Shown here piece after piece: positions 45,711-58,099 of a DNA stretch of 64,000 nt. The notes under the pieces were generated by a model. It saw nothing but the letters and a program-made list of their open reading frames with translations, searched no databases and was not told where the DNA came from. The DNA comes from Manduca sexta. Lineage: Eukaryota; Arthropoda; Insecta; Lepidoptera; Sphingidae. A program made the translations under genes and the position numbers. Numbering within the stretch: the stretch's first letter is position 1; each line of letters opens with the position of its first letter. Location of the stretch: contig NC_051134.1 in assembly GCF_014839805.1 (NCBI RefSeq), positions 6,665,170 through 6,729,169 on the forward strand, read 5' to 3'.

Positions 45711-46889
45711 GTCGGATCTAGAAATCAATAAAACACCACTTTAATAAGCATAAGAAATCAACAGCGGGCATTTCAATCGTACCAACCGTGTGACGGAAAC
45801 GTTCATTGTAATAATTTTGTTTGTTTTGTGTCGTAACGTATGCCTTTGACACAATGAGGCGAAATTAATAGTAATTATCGCTTGCAATTATAGTGTTGGC
45901 TTTAATGGTTTATTATTTTTATTGTATGCAGTTTAATAACATTTGGTGTCATAAATGGTATGTGTGTCGCAAACGTTTAAAGATAAATTCCTTGGTTTTC
46001 ATATGATTTATTTAGTACTTAAATATTTTGTTGCGTGTTGCTTGTATCAAACTGTTATGTATTATATTGGTATACTTCTATACATGAATAGTTTTTTCCA
46101 TATATACGAATAATGAAATTGTAACAAGCCGATGTCTGTACATTATAGATATGAAAGAAAAGTAATATGACGGGTCATTATAAGAGTAACAGAAGCCGAA
46201 GCAGGACAGTGGTCCCTATTCCAGTTTAAGTATTAATCGGTATACATACTGATTACCAATTTTCAACGTACTTATCCTACGTAATATTGTAAAAGTGGTT
46301 TTTTTTTAAGGATGGATGTTAGAAATAATCTTTAGAATTGATTTTGGATAAAAAAATCACAAGGCTACAATCAATTCGAGATTAAAATATACACTCATAT
46401 GCAAACAGAATCTTCCATTATATTAGTACAAATGACAAATTATAAAAGTAACAAAGCAAAAACTGGTACAGGACAAATTTCGCATTACAAAGGATGCCAA
46501 ACAAAAGACATGCGTTGTGGCAGTAATTAAAATATTACGTTTTATTATAATTAGTGTGGAAACATTTGTACACTTCTTTGTGTCAATGCTATTAAGGAAA
46601 CAAGAATACAAGAAAAAGTGGTCTGATATTAATCGTAAATACTTATATATAGACTCAATACCAATGCAATTCAATATTAATTAAGTACACTGATCGTGAA
46701 AATAATGTTGGCATAGACCTGCATGGTAGAGCCACCATACCGAGTAGTATTAGCAACTTGTAACCAATACAAGGGGCTATCAAAAGCAAGGTTGTATAAG
46801 AGTCCCATGCAATGCATTACGTCCTTTAAATTCTAATCGTCTTATAATCATAGGCACCTGTACCTAGTTACCACAAAGCAAGCGGCATG
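45711..46889. other. AT-rich intergenic DNA
   Basis: Nothing recognised; an 83-codon minus frame at 46,423-46,674 has no recognisable product. Confidence 0.45.
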
Positions 46890-47098
46890 TACAGTCAGCC
46901 ACAAAAGAAGCTCAAAAAATCAAAATTCGAAATCGCCTTTAAACTTTTGTGTCTTTATCAACAATCATTTTTTCTTCACTAAAAGGAACTTCATAAAGTT
47001 TGCATTATTATAGATAAAAAGAATAGTTCGATTGAAGTTATTGTGTAGAAATGTTTTGAACTTTTCAATTGGTTTAGCTATTTTTGTGCTTGACTGTA
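46890..47098. mobile_element. Complete MITE with terminal inverted repeats
   Basis: The left end TACAGTCAGCCACAAAAGAA and the inverse of the right end TACAGTCAAGCACAAAAATA agree at about 17 of 20 bases, enclosing 209 bp of non-coding DNA. TA at both outer ends fits a Tc1/mariner-type TA target. A half copy is at 39,890. Confidence 0.72.
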
Positions 47099-48149
47099 TG
47101 TCAGATGTTCATCTTATTTTTTGTTGGCATTTCTAAAGCACTTTGTTTTATATTTTCTCTTAATTTTATAAAAAACTTTGTTTTATATACCAAGAACAGA
47201 ATAAATCAAACAGTTGGTAAGAAAGGCCAATGTTTGTTCAAACGTTAGCCGAATAAGCTCCACATTTGTCAAGCTAAGGGGTGTTTCCGGTGATAGCTTG
47301 TTGTAGCAAAAATAAGCTCTCGCTTCGTATCCCGAAGAGTTAGGCTGTCATACTCCTATTTGTCAAGAGAAGTTAGCTGTTAAGCTGCGTTAATACTGTA
47401 TTCTTTATTTAACTTTTTTTACTATATCTTTGTTATAATGGTTGGTCTTCTTGCATACAATTAAGTGGCTACACTAGTCCTTGTAAATCAAGTTTATTCC
47501 AAATGATATTACAATTAACAGAACACATTGTGTTCTTTCAAGGTTACTTGAGTAATGCAATATGGATTATATTATGGCGTTTTCACTTTTTTTTTGTGGT
47601 GTTGAATATTGTTACCTGTTCAAATACAAATATATTTCCGGGTACAAAATACTGTATAATTTACTGGGAATTTTATAATAAATTCTTTTTCCTTGTGTCA
47701 CAATTATATTAATATAAAAAATATATCTTTAACATTTTATAATCATGTGATATTTTCATATTATGTAGAGTAAGAATACCGAAAATTTTACCAACACAAC
47801 GGCCTGATTTAATTAAGACATGTCCTACAAGAAGCTGTTGTAGAGAAGTAGCTAAGATAGCTGAAGACCCATAATTGTTTGTTCTTTCTTTCAATATCTC
47901 CGTCGCATTCACTATACATAATTCATTTACATTGTCTCCTCAAGCATCTCTCTATTTATTGTTATCGCGCTCTATGTCACGGAAATCATCATCATCAACC
48001 TCACCCGCTACAAATCTTCCCTGCAAGTCCAAGCATGGCGTGTAAAAGTAGTACAATGTCCTTCAAATCGGAACACAATAATGAAAGCGCACTGTTACTT
48101 GTCAATCGAAACAAAGTAAACATACACATTTTGCCCCAAAGTAGTGGCC
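47099..48149. other. Intergenic DNA, no gene seen
   Basis: Unique AT-rich sequence; no recognised repeat or coding region. Confidence 0.4.
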
Positions 48150-48319
48150 AAGTGTGTTCCATCCCATGATGTAATAGGGAGCGTGCATTCAAATTAGGCA
48201 TTATACAAATTCCAGACTCCGGACTGATACTGAGGAAAAAACGAATATCACTTTTCCCGACCCGGGATTGGAATCCGGGATTATTGACCAGTAGTCATAT
48301 TGTGTCGTTGAGCCAGTGA
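48150..48319 (-). repeat. SINE family A
   Basis: Minus-strand copy: GTGTGTTCCATCCCATGATG, AAATTCCAGACTCCGGACTG, ATACTGAGGAAAAAACG, TATCACTTTTCCCGACCCGG and an inverse B-box GATTGGAATCC, ending in GTTGAGCCAGTGAT, which differs from the usual family head. Confidence 0.6.
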
Positions 48320-51300
48320 TGTTTGGTGACATTGCACTTACCCACATAGAACTCATACGAGATCTACTAACTTATACCCTGGGCCTCTACAAATCTCCCC
48401 TGCAGCTCCTACCAGCGTGACAGAGCGGCGTGATCTGCATGCGCGAGCCGACGCTGACGGAGCGGTGCAATTTCTTCATCTGCCATTTCACGCGGTGCAT
48501 TACAAAGATTAATGGTCCAGTAACACGGGCAGCACAATTTGAAACGGGCTGCGGTAGGGGTGTCGCGTTCGACTTTCGACAAAATAATTATTAATAATTT
48601 AAATGTAAATACAATAAGTATGTCATTCGTAAAAATATTCAGCATCGGATTTCCTATTGAATTTGTAACATGTTCACACATTATTTTGATCCTACAAAAT
48701 CAATCAAGTTCTTATAATTGCCCTAATGTGTTCATGGGTGATAGCCATCAAAATGTGAATCTACTCACCTAATTCACTTGGAACTTAAAAAAATGACGGC
48801 TATTTATCATTTTAGTCATACTCGGTGACGCGCCGGTATACCTTCATGACATAGAAATCATCGTTGACAATAAACGTGATCACACGTCCATTACAGTGCC
48901 TATTAATGAGTTGTCCGTCATTGTTCAAATGACGCGATGACAGCAAGACCCCTGTAATTTGTATTATCTTTGCTTTAGCCGCCTTGAAATTACATTAGGC
49001 TTCATATTTATTCTATAAAATTTCTTAATGTTTTTGTATAGTCAATGTAGTTGTACGTTTTGTTTGATTATAGTAGCTTTTTAGTGTTTATGGCTATTTA
49101 GCCAAAATAATGTCTATCATGAAGAACTACTCCTACTAAACTAACTACTACCTACTCCTACTCCTTATATACTACATTAATTATAAAAACAGATCATAGA
49201 TTTTATGTTTATCAGAAAAGGTCTTAAACTATTCGTTTAAAAATGCCAAGGTTATCCAAACATCGTCATAAAATAGCAAAAATATTTTCCTTACATACCA
49301 CTTTTATTACACTTCCGTACTACAAAAATAATTATAAACTAAAATATAAAATATGAGTATATAAAATTCTATCGAGAATGCACCTCGTTATTTATTACAT
49401 TTACAATGTAAGCTTTTTGATCGCTACGTAGATAAATTTAAACTCTGCATCAGACACAAATAGCGAATATTTAGGATGTGGGCGTCGATGTACTGTTTAG
49501 AATATAAATCAAATTTACGACAAACCCACTTTTTTGCGGATGAATGACGTGACGGTTGAGCTCAAATGGAACAAAGAGTAACAATTTTGAACAATATTAC
49601 CACTTAGAGTAACTTAACACTTTCAATTATTAATGTATGCAATTGCATTACTTTCAAATACCAATATACTGACTTATAAATAAGAAGATATCGAACTTTA
49701 AAGATAAACAATATGGCGCTTGTATTGCAGATACTACGTTATACGTCCTTTTTAGTTTATGTATAAGGCTACATATCGAAACTTTTAAATCAAAACAGTA
49801 AATACCACATTTATCCGTTAAATATATCCAGCTTTATTTCGTATAACAAACTATTTTACATTCATATCCCAAAAGATATATATTATTTCCTGTTGTATTA
49901 GGGTCAAAATTGGCGTAAATGTTTGTAAAGATAAGTCAGTAATCCCCATACAAAACCCATTATAATAGCTTAGAAAAAACCGATCACAAATTTCATACCC
50001 GTAGCAACCCTAATGCTCGCTCACAGGATACAATATTTTATGTTGACAGACATAACAGCGTTTATACCAGCGCTTATTCTTTGTGCCTCATATATTATTC
50101 GCTTTATGACGGTTGTTTGCCATGCTACATTACACTACTCAAAAACGCGTGCCAACGCGATTTTCGACTCTACAATTCAGTAATAGAGTCCCCCGGATTA
50201 TTTATCAACGGTAAAAACGAAACTGGTATAAATGTAATAGTCTCGGACGTCGGTTGTATGTTTGTTAGAATTTTATTTCAGGGCGTTCAGCCGTCATGAA
50301 ATAATGGCATAATGTACAGTTATAAATCAATTCCCCTTTTATACGACGACGTTTGTAATGAAGGCCGCTAGTTTTGTATTAGTGTAATTTATATTTTTTA
50401 TTGCTTTTATAATTCGGTTTTATTAATGGCTGTACTGTTGACGTGGATATCTTGTTCGTGGATGATTGGATACATTTTTTTATGTAGAGACGGATTGTAA
50501 TTTTGAAGGGACTAAGTGGTGTAATTTATTTCTGATTTTATATTAATGATGTGTTGTCTTATTCGATATTTTTTGTTGTTTTTATACTAAATCCAAAGGT
50601 AAATGATTACATTACTTTATCCACATCACGTCACCATTACAAACGGAGTACCAAACATATTAGATAATAATTTATCAACCTCAAAATGTAAATTCAAAAA
50701 ATGCGCCATTGATGTAGACTACGCCATTCTCAAACAAGGCTCATACGGCTTCATTTCACATCCATTCTAACAATAAAATGTAAACCGAGAAGTGCAATTA
50801 AAACCGTACTCATAAATGATAAAGTATTAAAAAAGCTACAAGCATTATGAATACAAAGTCGCGTGAGCGTGTGACCCGGACTGCGGTGGCGTCCGTACAT
50901 AAATCTTCGTTGCCTCGCGATGACACACCGCGACACGTCGCTGCTACCGGCTGTGCCTCCTCTCACCTCCTTAACGACCTCTCTCACAGCTCCTTACATA
51001 CTCAAAATTCATCCTTAACACATAATAGTAGAGTCCGATTTAGACTAATGGTAGAGTCGTAGAGCACTCTCAGATTTTCCTTTACAAATGTCGTTAGGAA
51101 AATAATGTTTGTCAAACGGTTTTCAACTTCCTACAGTAGAGTTAGAGATGGTTTTGGAATGGACTCACGCTAGAACTATTTTGCCCTTTTTCGTTAGAAT
51201 CTCTAGTTTCTAAATTCAAAACGTTGTAAAGGGCATATTGCTGTTAAACGGATACAAGCTCTATGAAGTTCACAGTAGAGTCCCAAATAGTTATGTCAAG

Positions 51301-52324
51301 CATATGCTATCTTGAACAACATTATCCCTGGCCGACAGGCGACGTCAGGTTGTCTGTTATTATAATATATGAAGCTGACAGTCAGCTGTCCGTTTGCATG
51401 AATGATTCACTTGGTGATAAATTTAAGCTCATGATTACCTTTCAGACGTCAATAATTCTATAATTACTTGGGTTTGTTTGTGTCGAGGTTATACTCGGAA
51501 GGAAAATATTGAGAATTATAATTGTTATTTATTTTAAGTTGTTTAGTGTGATAGAGTTGTATTATTAAAACCATTATTGTGTTTGTGTTGAAAGGGCCGC
51601 TACGACCGGGGTGGTGCACCTGGCTTTTTAAGTAGCAGTTTTGGTGTCATATTTCTATCAGTAAGATTGCTGAAATACATCTTGCTCCTAATCCCTATTC
51701 CTTTTAAATACATAAACTAATCTACTACCTTTTAAAATTATTGGGTCGTATAGAATCCTTAAAATATGAACTATTCATTCAATTTATGAATTGAATAACT
51801 TAAAAATAATTTCACTTTCCCTTCTGAGTTGTCATAATTATTATTTATGGTTCTCTGAACAGAATAAGCTTACGTATTTATACACATGAGTAATGCTTAC
51901 TTTCGCCACCCCTTATTTAATTGGATCACTGACGTGTAACTTCAAAGCGGGCCGACACTAAAGTTCTTTTGCGTAGCGATGTCAGTTAAAAACAATAATA
52001 AATGACTAACACGCCCATGATTAATAATGATCTAATGCACGCCCATGGGATCAGCTTCCATCATTAATTGGTAAGTTGATGATGAAATATGACAATAATG
52101 ATTAAACAATTCTATGTTGATAATTAAATTCTAAAGTGGTCATTATTAGAAATAGTCAAATTGTGATTTAGTGACATCTTGTGTTATATGTAAGAACTAC
52201 TTTTCATTTATTTTTTTCTTATCATACGAGAAGAAAAAGCATTGGCATATTTACAATAAATTTATAAAAACAATTTTTAAACTAACTCCAATTTTTTAAA
52301 ATTAATTACCTACCTAAAATTATA
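48320..52324. other. Intergenic DNA with weak CpG-richer patches
   Basis: No gene seen. CpG-containing unique patches lie at 48,410-48,560, 48,820-48,960 and 50,855-50,960. None matches a repeat family here. Open frames up to 90 codons show no recognisable product. Confidence 0.35.
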
Positions 52325-54214
52325 TTCCGTCAATACGTTTACGTAAACCTCGACGTGATAGCGCGGTAGCGAGTGTGGCAACCTCTGCTCGTGAATGAGT
52401 ATGATTTATAGCTATAACGGCGCGGACTTATGATAAATTACTGTAATCCACGTTGAATGTAAATGTAGAAAGGCTGTTCATTTATTTTGCACGGGCTGCC
52501 ATCAATTTGAGACGCTCGGATGTGACGTATTCGCAAATAGTTTACGTTGTTTGATTTATATTGATGGGGTTTTGGTTGTGTGTGTGGTGTGTACAATACC
52601 TAATTAGCACACTTATGTATATTGGGTGTAATTTTCCTTTATTTTGTTTGGTTCACGACTGTATCTTTTGAAAGGTACGTAGAAATGCATCTAGTATTTT
52701 ATTTCATCGAAGTTATTTCCACTCTTTGCCGAGACAAAATCACTATTGCTGTTTGAAGACCAGTTTGCAACTACTTATATAGAAAAAAGTTAATATATTT
52801 TACTTTCCAGAAAGGCCTATCCTACTTCCTCATGATTAGTGCGATTAAGATTATAACTCCTTAGTACCAAGATGGCCTGATGCGAGTTAATAAGTATCCC
52901 CATCTATTAGCAACAACTTGTATTAAATAAAGATGAGGTCAGCACAGACCTGTGAAGAATAATCTCAGTAAAATACTAAAACCCCTCAAGCTATAACGCA
53001 ACTAAAAATCACAAAATTATTTAAATATTTCCAAGCCCTTAAAACCTATATTTAACCTGAACATCCTCTAATTTGAAATTCATAAACCGTGCATAATCTT
53101 CCAATACCATAAAAACGATATAATGATACAAAACGTAATGTCGACAGGCGGCGTGATCGCATGACGTCACTGCACGCCCCTCGTCTAATACCACGTCATA
53201 TAACGTGATTGGACGTGACACGCGAACACGCTCCTATATTCATATGATAATCGGGAATTTATAGTGTCGCGGCTGATGTGACATTTTATATCAAGCGAAT
53301 AGCCTCCTATTAAAAAGATATATTATTATAAATGTTAACATCAGATCGGCCAGTTGGCTTGTATTATCATTTTGATATTTATTGGGGAGTTGGTATATAC
53401 TATTGAATGTAGCCTTTTGAAAGGGAAGTTAATTATGTCTAAGTCATTCAATTGAATCAACTATAATAATATATACAGCTATAGGTCATTATAATGGGGC
53501 TAAGTGGGCTAGCACGATTTAATAACACGAATAAACTTCAGTGCTCTGGTGGCTAAATTATATTTTTTACCATCTATAACAATATCTAATTTTTTTTCAT
53601 AACATGGCGCGACACGGCCACTGCTCGGACACGGACCGGCAGTCTGTATTCAATATGATTATAATTCTGGTATAACTCGAACATTCCTTCTGTATTTCAA
53701 TTTCTTAACCAGAATAAATTCTAGAAACGTCTCATGGTTATAAAAGGAATTTCCTTAAGATGTTAAAGTGCGCAAACAATTCAAACCTGTAATAACTTCG
53801 ATACGATCTCGACGATGTTGTATTAAATAATTAAATGCAAAATAAATTATAAGGTGTACGATAATCATCTTGTACAATGTAGCTGATGTCTACGGGGCAA
53901 GGATGAAAATAAATCAGATATCTCGTGTCTAGATTTATTTACAAACAGACTTGCCAAGTTTTCTAGCTATTTACCCCATTAGCAATAAGTATTCGAACTG
54001 ACATCATATTATAATTGAATGAGATAAATTAATTAGTAAATAAAACTTTTTTTAATATTTTTATTAATACATTATTTACTATGATAATAATAATCTTAAT
54101 ATCTATTTCATTCAAGACACTTAATTTCATTCATAAGTAATTTATGCCAAAATAGTTTTCACACAACCGAAGATACGTCTCCAGACGTCTAAAACTCCTT
54201 AAAAAAGCATCCAA
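52325..54214. promoter_or_regulatory. Intergenic DNA with CRE-type motif cluster at 53.1-53.25 kb
   Basis: Around 53,130-53,225 several ACGT-core sites cluster: TGACGTCA (perfect CRE) at 53,162-53,169, CACGTCA near 53,192 and GACGTGACA near 53,212. Another CpG-richer unique patch is at 52,330-52,520. The rest is AT-rich. Regulatory role is inferred. Confidence 0.25.
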
Positions 54215-56600
54215 AGATGGCGTCGACAGAAACAGAAGCACTGATGGAGCGATATAAAGCGCGCATTGTCTGCCGGCCGACGTGCATCAACGTCCGACGG
54301 TTTGATTTGTGCCCGATGCCGCTGACAGATTTACAGATAACTATAGGAATGCTTTGACGGCAGTGGCTAACATTTTATATAACTTTATGCAGTTTGGTAT
54401 ATTTGGCGAAATTTTGTGATAGATTCTTTTTGTAAATAAATAAAAAAAACTGTTTTTGGTTAATTACGTAATTTTTTTTTGTAAAATTATCAATATAAAA
54501 AATAACTTCCTTATACAATTTTATAGGAAAAAGTATTATTTTTGTTCTTTAGAACAATGTGCTACGCCTTATGCCTATGGGTAATTACATACCTTTGAAA
54601 GTTTGATGAAGAACTTTTAATTAACATGTATGTTTGTACACAATTTCCGCCAATAATTCTATTAGTAGACACAACGTATTGAAAAATTTAGAAAGTAGAT
54701 ATAATCAAAGAATTCATATAAAACACGAGCATACTAAATCACTAACAGAACGAGTAATTCCTCACTCCAATCCACTCAGACCCGTTCACGCTTCACCTGT
54801 TAACAAAACAAAAAGATGAACAACAATCAAAAGGTTAAAACATCTCACAAATCAACCAACTAACAAATGTGGCGATCAGGAAACAAATGATGTCCTATAT
54901 AAAATACTGTACCAATTATTTGGGACAATTCATTAGAAGGCCCCCGACTGTAGGCGATTGGGTCTATCAGTCACGGGTCTAGCGACAGATGGGCATCTAT
55001 CCCGTATGGAGTGCCAGGAAGAAATGGGCCGCAGTAAATCAAGCGACGGCCGACAATCCCGGCCAGTCGCCGTCAATACATCAAGTGTAATGCCTCGGAT
55101 ACCGCGGCCAGATAATCGTACGTGAGCATCGACTCGTTACGCTGGAAATAAGATGAGGTTTCTGACTCGTCGCCGACGGGAACGACTTAAATAGTTTTGC
55201 ATTGGGTGGGATTATAGATGTTAATGCTGTTGAAGGGTTTATTGAAGTATCGACGTTATTAGTAGTCGTCGCAATGGCAATTTGTAAGAAAAACAGTAGC
55301 GACGTTGTATACAATAAGGTTGAATGTGCCGTGCGCGATCGAGTCAGTTGTCGCCGAGCTCGGAGCACTGATAGATCTGTAAAGTTTGCCGCAGTCAGGA
55401 ATATATCGAGTTGTTGCCTCCGTTCGGCTTTATTTATACATAACATCTGTTTGAAGTCGAATCTACCGGCGCGGACGGTGAGCGCATTACTGGAGATTTA
55501 TACCGCGTCTTAATTGTGAATCGATGGGTTAATGAAGATAAAACCGGCGGGCGTGTTGTAAATTAGCTAGCGTGTCGACTCATTCTGCAGATAAAGGAGT
55601 TCTTTATTGCTTTGTTTGTTTTCTCAGACCGTACTTCAAAGGGTACGGAGATAACTCGAGTTTTAATGCGAATTTGCCTTTAGTTTCAGTCAGGTGGGGA
55701 GTAGGAAGAGCTAATGACAGCCGCCGAGATAAATTGTCGGCGCGGTGAAATTAATGACGCGTCAACGCTCGCCGCAATTAACTAGGCTACTTATAAATCA
55801 GCTGGAACCTCGGCCGTCTGTAACAATAGCCGCAAAGTAAGATGAATTGACGGGACAGCTCTGCTCACACGAGTACGTATTGACAAGTGTGGCTCGGTTG
55901 TCCGTGTTCCAAATGCCGTACTAGTTACTGTGGCCGCAGCACGTCCTGAAGGTACGTTTGGATCATCTGGTGATGTCGACGCTATTCTGTGTGGAATTCA
56001 TCTACTCTGTGGCTCGGAACACGTAACAGAATCCGAACAGGGGTTAAGCCCACACGGTCACACACACTCGTCTAATAGCCGTGATTCGACAAGTACAAAT
56101 GGGTTCTGTGACAAATGGCCTGCGGAAGACCTCGTGTCTATTGCTCTGCCGTAAGTTCTCTGCGGTTGCACAGCAATTTGTGCCTTAATGACAACGACTT
56201 CTAGATTAACCTCTAAAGTCATTATTGTAATGAATCTATTGGTTTAATTACAATCTATACAAAGATCTGTAATGATAGCAAAAAATAACTCCATAATAAA
56301 AACGCCGGGTAAGGATATTAAGATTGTGTTGATACAGTAATTACGGGCAATTTTTATAGACAAGGTAATTAAGGTTGAAATTAACTTGCAGCCACGCACT
56401 GCTGGTGACAACTACAAAGTAGATGCGGTAAGTGCTTCACAGTTCGCCCTCTGATACCGATCAAAAGTCCGACCCGTTGTGGTTCGCGAAAATGACCCTT
56501 AAAGTATGAATTGCAAGGAAACGGGCCATGTTTCTCTTATAGTCGTTTCCCTTTTGCCTGTTCATGTAGTGTCAGATCCGGTTGCCTTGGGAGCACCGCT
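54215..56600. promoter_or_regulatory. Extended GC-richer unique region, candidate regulatory domain
   Basis: After 54,215-54,345, and continuously from about 54,930 to 56,160, the sequence is CpG-rich, repeat-free and high in complexity, unlike the flanks. It opens frames of 121 (minus) and 103 (plus) codons that overlap each other and show no domain. A GCCGA / TCGGC inverse pair brackets GATAAATTG near 55,724. The best reading is a cluster of conserved regulatory elements or a non-coding RNA; a missed exon of another gene is the alternative. Confidence 0.35.
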
Positions 56601-57870
56601 TTATGAGATACTGCGTGATTTATGGGTTCCGTAGTTGGGAGTATTGCCCAGGGGTTACTATTGAATATGATATCGGCCTGTTTTGATGGACGAGTCTCGG
56701 ATGTCGGCCATCGATTTGGCTTTTGAAATTATTTTTCTATGAATCCACAATTTCGTTAATTTTATTGATATTTATCATAATATTGATTGCAGAAATATTT
56801 AGGTCTTAATAATAAAAGCGTGAAGAATAGACAAGATTGCTTTTGTGTTTCAATCTTAAGCAATTTGATGATTTAATATATAAAAAATACAATAATGATC
56901 GAATATGGTTTGGTTTAAAGAGACCGCAAATTTCACTACTCATAAATAAATTTATCTCATGTGTAAATTATATACGGAATATAAAGCAAAGAACTAATTA
57001 AATCAAGTCTGTATAAGTAAATTAAGATATAAAATAAGAAACAAAAATATGTATAAATGCATGCCTAATTTACATACGTCAAGTTAATTACATGTAAAAA
57101 TATGTCAAAACACATAAAAAATACATTACTCTTTGAATATATTCGCAATAACAAAAGTAAATGGTACTGACGCAATTATTTTTAAAAATGAACGCATTCA
57201 ATATTGAGACGTGGATATAACTTTATTAAAAGACAAGTGCCGACATTCAAAGTGCAAAAGTGAATACGTATTATTAATATCTGTCTTATTACCTCATTAA
57301 ATAATGTTATTGGTATAAGGTTTTTAAATGGCAAAAGTAGTATCTTGCAGAGTGAAATAAATGACTGAATCTATTATTTAATGCTATAGTTTGTCGTGAT
57401 GTTATGTTTCTTTGTATTACTAATCTTTTTAAGGACTTATGGTTAGTTATTTGTTCATATCCTCAAATATTTTTTTGATATAATTTAGTTAAAATTACGT
57501 ACGTTTTATCAAGTTGATCAATATCACTATAACTAAATCAACAATTTCAATTCACGTCACAAAACACCTGACAATGTTGCAGATTCCAGAACATTCCAAA
57601 CGTGGAGCAATGGGAAGCCATTAAAAGCTGAGCAATCGTAAATTACAAGCCAACGAGGATACTCTATCAATCTTGTAATGAAGAAAAGTGCGCTCGTAGG
57701 ATGGTTTATCGTCTATCTGGTAATTAAAACGTTGCCCGGAGGAAATGCGAGGCAATAATAATAAATTTAGAGTTCCGACGATGTCGCTGCACGAACCTCT
57801 GTAACAGCTAAGTATTTTTTAAAGTGGTAGATATATAGATGAATTGGTAAGTCACCAACACTTATTGATA
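56601..57870. other. AT-rich intergenic DNA
   Basis: Nothing recognised. Confidence 0.45.
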
Positions 57871-58099
57871 CACAATCACGCCTTTTCCTCGAAGGGGTAG
57901 GCAGAGTTGCAACCAGAGCAACCGATACAAGCCATGTGTGTTCCACCCTCTTACGTATAGGGACAAGTCTGCCATATCGGGCACAAATTCCAGATCCAAA
58001 ACTGATATTAGAAAAACCCAATATCACTGCTCGACCCGGGGATCGAACCCAAGATCTCAGCACTGCAGTTGTGGTAACACAACTCCCACCGAGGCAGTC
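57871..58099 (-). mobile_element. SINE family A, near complete
   Basis: Minus-strand copy with inverse blocks CACAATCACGCCTTTTCCTC, GAAGGGGTAGGCAGAGTTGC, GTGTGTTCCACC, GCCATATCGGGCACAAATTC, CCCAATATCACTGCTCGACC, CGGGGATCGAACCCAAGATC (B-box) and CACCGAGGCAGTC (head). Confidence 0.75.

Noticed and set aside
55081..55513. 121- and 103-codon frames on opposite strands
   Set aside because: They overlap each other in GC-richer DNA and neither shows a recognisable domain; kept only as part of a regulatory-candidate block.
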